A stretch of 8,487 bases of DNA, taken from contig JBMNPN010000087.1 in the NCBI GenBank assembly GCA_050943615.1, positions 1 to 8,487 of the forward strand, written 5' to 3'. Numbering within the stretch: the first letter of the stretch is position 1; each line of letters opens with the position of its first letter. The DNA comes from CACZQA01 sp050943615 (GTDB taxonomy: Bacteria; Actinomycetota; Coriobacteriia; Coriobacteriales; QAMH01). A program made the translations under genes and the position numbers. Under the pieces are notes generated by a model that did no database searches, was not told where the DNA came from, and worked only from the letters and a program-made list of their open reading frames with translations. This document shows positions 7,305 through 8,487 of this stretch, piece after piece.

Positions 7305-8014
7305 AGGCGATTGAAAACCGCGAGCAGCTGCTCGAGGCAGAAAAGCAGCGTCACGCAGCCAGAAGCTATACCGACAGGCCCATAGATCCGGATGCCGTCG
7401 AGAAACTCGAGGAGCTCAGCGCGCAGCTGGGCAAAGAGGGCAACTTGAACATCCAGCTCATCTTGGACGACCCGGCTGCCTTCAAGAGCGGCATGGCGCG
7501 CTTCGGCAGCTTCGAGAACGTGAGAAACTGCATCGCGATAGGGGGCGTGCCCGCGCCCGATCTCGAGGAACGCGCCGGGTACTACGGCGAGCAGCTGGTC
7601 TTGCTCGCCCAGACCCTTGGTCTCAACACCTGCTGGGTGGGCATGACCTTCAACAAGTCTGCCGTGCGCTCGACGTTCAAGCTTGCCCGCGGCGAGAAGC
7701 TCGTCATCGTCATCTCGCTGGGCTATGGGACGACGCAGGGGAGTCCCCACAAGGTCAAAGACCTCTCCGAGATCTGCGATGAGGACACCGCGGAAATACC
7801 CGACTGGTACCGCGCTGGGCTCGAGTCTGCGCTTCTTGCTCCGACAGCAGTGAACCAGCAGAAGTTCAGCTTCTCCCGTAAGGGCACGGCCGTGACTGCC
7901 AAGGCAGATCCCGGCGCTTTGGCCTCGCTCGACTTCAGGCGAGTCGACCTCGGTATCGTCAAGTTCCACTTCGAGCTCGGCGCAGGTCCGGAGAACTTCA
8001 CCTGGGACAACTGA
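7301..8014 (+). CDS. Nitroreductase-family flavoprotein (TM1586-like)
   Basis: This is a probable FMN-dependent oxidoreductase of the nitroreductase superfamily, most like the putative TM nitroreductase branch. It has 237 residues and is presumably cytoplasmic, with no signal peptide or membrane segment. The N-terminus has RHAARSYTDRPIDPDAVEKL (from about residue 17), the usual Arg/Ser-rich FMN phosphate-binding opening. The middle GYYGEQLVLLAQTLGLNTCWVG matches the helix and strand typical of the fold, and VISLGYG follows. A second motif LLAPTAVNQQKFSF (N185) resembles the APSA.N.QPW segment of nitroreductases. Having this motif near the C-terminus fits the TM1586-type arrangement, in which one chain resembles a dimer. 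The substrate cannot be read from sequence. The gene is coupled by ATGA to the upstream repressor and ends 6 bp before the palindrome array. Confidence 0.85.
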   Translation: MKAIENREQLLEAEKQRHAARSYTDRPIDPDAVEKLEELSAQLGKEGNLNIQLILDDPAAFKSGMARFGSFENVRNCIAIGGVPAPDLEERAGYYGEQLVLLAQTLGLNTCWVGMTFNKSAVRSTFKLARGEKLVIVISLGYGTTQGSPHKVKDLSEICDEDTAEIPDWYRAGLESALLAPTAVNQQKFSFSRKGTAVTAKADPGALASLDFRRVDLGIVKFHFELGAGPENFTWDN

Positions 8015-8090
8015 CAACCTCGCGCACATCCACGGCCCATTTGGCGGCAGACGGGCATATATTGTGCGCGAGCTTGCGAAATCCCAAACG

Positions 8091-8211
8091 CGCGCACATC
8101 CACGGCCCAAATGGCGGGAGATGAGCAAATACTGTGCGCGGGCTCAGCAGTCCACGGGCGGCGCGCACATCCACGGCCCAGATGGTGGGAGGCGGGCAAA
8201 TACTGTGCGCG
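8091..8211. repeat. Higher-order repeat copy 1 (unit 2, shared gap, unit 3)
   Basis: This 121-bp block consists of a C-type unit, the shared 21-base gap and a T-type unit. It recurs at 8233-8353 and 8374-8487 (truncated), with 20-21 bp of unrelated sequence between copies, so the dimer appears to be the amplified unit. Confidence 0.75.
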
Positions 8212-8232
8212 TGCTCTGCGTCTCAACGCTCC

Positions 8233-8353
8233 CGCGCACAACCAGAGCCCAGATGGCGGGAGATGGGCAAATACTGTGCGCGGGCTCAGCAGTCCACGGG
8301 CGGCGCGCACACCCACGGCCCAGATGGTGGGAGGCGGGCAAATACTGTGCACG
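8233..8353. repeat. Higher-order repeat copy 2 (unit 4, shared gap, unit 5)
   Basis: This is the second 121-bp dimer. Unit 4 has ACCAGA in place of TCCACG in the left internal segment. Unit 5 has CCCACG there and ends in TGTGCACG instead of TGTGCGCG (A at 8351). Confidence 0.75.
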
Positions 8354-8373
8354 AATGCCAGAATCCGGGACCG

Positions 8374-8487
8374 CACGCACAGTATTTCCCCAGATGGCGG
8401 GAGATGGGCAAATACTGTGCGCGGGCTCAGCAGTCCACGGGCGGCGCGCACACCCACGGCCCAGATGGTGGGAGGCGGGCAAATACT
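8374..8487. repeat. Higher-order repeat copy 3 (unit 6, shared gap, unit 7; truncated by window end)
   Basis: This is the third dimer, with 114 of an expected 121 bp visible. Its first unit (8374-8423) has a much longer stem than the others: the left internal segment is GTATTT, fully complementary to AAATAC on the right. The arms pair at 16 of 18 positions. Unit 7 shares CCCACG with unit 5. Confidence 0.75.

Larger units (their letters stand above)
8021..8487. repeat. Array of 50-bp palindromic units with 20/21-bp gaps, running off the window
   Basis: Six complete units (8021-8070, 8091-8140, 8162-8211, 8233-8282, 8304-8353, 8374-8423) and one truncated unit (8445-8487) repeat every 70 or 71 bp. 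Each has outer arms CGCGCACA and TGTGCGCG, a symmetrical 6/6 internal segment, inner arms GCCC and GGGC, and a 14-base centre. Two centre types alternate: GATGGCGGGAGAT (units 2, 4, 6) and GATGGTGGGAGGC (units 3, 5, 7); unit 1 is divergent. The gap after units 2, 4 and 6 is the same 21 bases (starting GGCTCAGCAGTCC), while the other three gaps are unrelated to each other. The array begins 6 bp after the nitroreductase stop. REP/BIME-like repetitive DNA or a multi-hairpin RNA are the main options. No intrinsic terminator is seen after the operon. Confidence 0.9.

Noticed and set aside
8144..8482. Minus-strand open frames through the palindrome array, apparently encoding a repeat protein
   Set aside because: The 70/71-bp period is not a multiple of three, so each unit is read in a different frame. 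There is no ribosome binding site, and the open frames follow from GC-rich sequence lacking stops.
8021..8487. CRISPR array (50-bp repeats with about 21-bp spacers)
   Set aside because: Repeats are variable and of two types, half of the spacers are identical, spacers are too short, and no cas gene is in the window. A repeat finder could still call it one.

Overview
The window is GC-rich bacterial chromosome, probably from the Actinomycetota class Coriobacteriia (Collinsella/Olsenella/Eggerthella type). This is inference. The GC-rich coding sequence looks actinobacterial, but the glycyl-tRNA synthetase is the two-chain alpha/beta type, whereas most other actinobacteria use a single-chain enzyme. 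No rRNA, tRNA, insertion sequence or true CRISPR array was seen.

Region 1 (1-6510) is housekeeping and all on the + strand. glyQ (5' end cut off by the window edge) overlaps glyS by ATGA. After 13 bp comes ppsR, a DUF299 bifunctional kinase/phosphorylase, starting at GTG. ppsA (phosphoenolpyruvate synthase) follows after a 139-bp gap with its own TATAAT box, a small leader hairpin and a strong ribosome binding site, and ends at a textbook intrinsic terminator. PpsR is expected to switch PpsA off and on by phosphorylating the threonine two residues before its catalytic histidine. Both residues are visible (T412, H414), so regulator and target sit side by side.

Region 2 (6511-6935) has no convincing gene but is highly structured. 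It holds three small hairpins and then a 142-bp element bounded by 25-bp inverted repeats (23 matches), which looks like a MITE or palindromic intergenic repeat. It ends with a promoter and an 8-4-8 palindrome that is a good candidate operator for the next gene.

Region 3 (6936-8014) is a two-gene operon: an ArsR-family repressor overlapping, by ATGA, an FMN nitroreductase-like protein.

Region 4 (8021-8487, running off the window) is the most unusual part. It is an array of six complete and one truncated 50-bp palindromic units at a 70/71-bp period. Units of two subtypes alternate, giving a roughly 142-bp higher-order repeat in which one gap sequence is identical each time and the other is different each time. 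Three stem variants keep base pairing, as G-U wobbles, only if the minus strand is the RNA. This hints at a minus-strand hairpin RNA with C-rich (CUCCC) loops, although a REP/BIME-like DNA element is the conservative reading.
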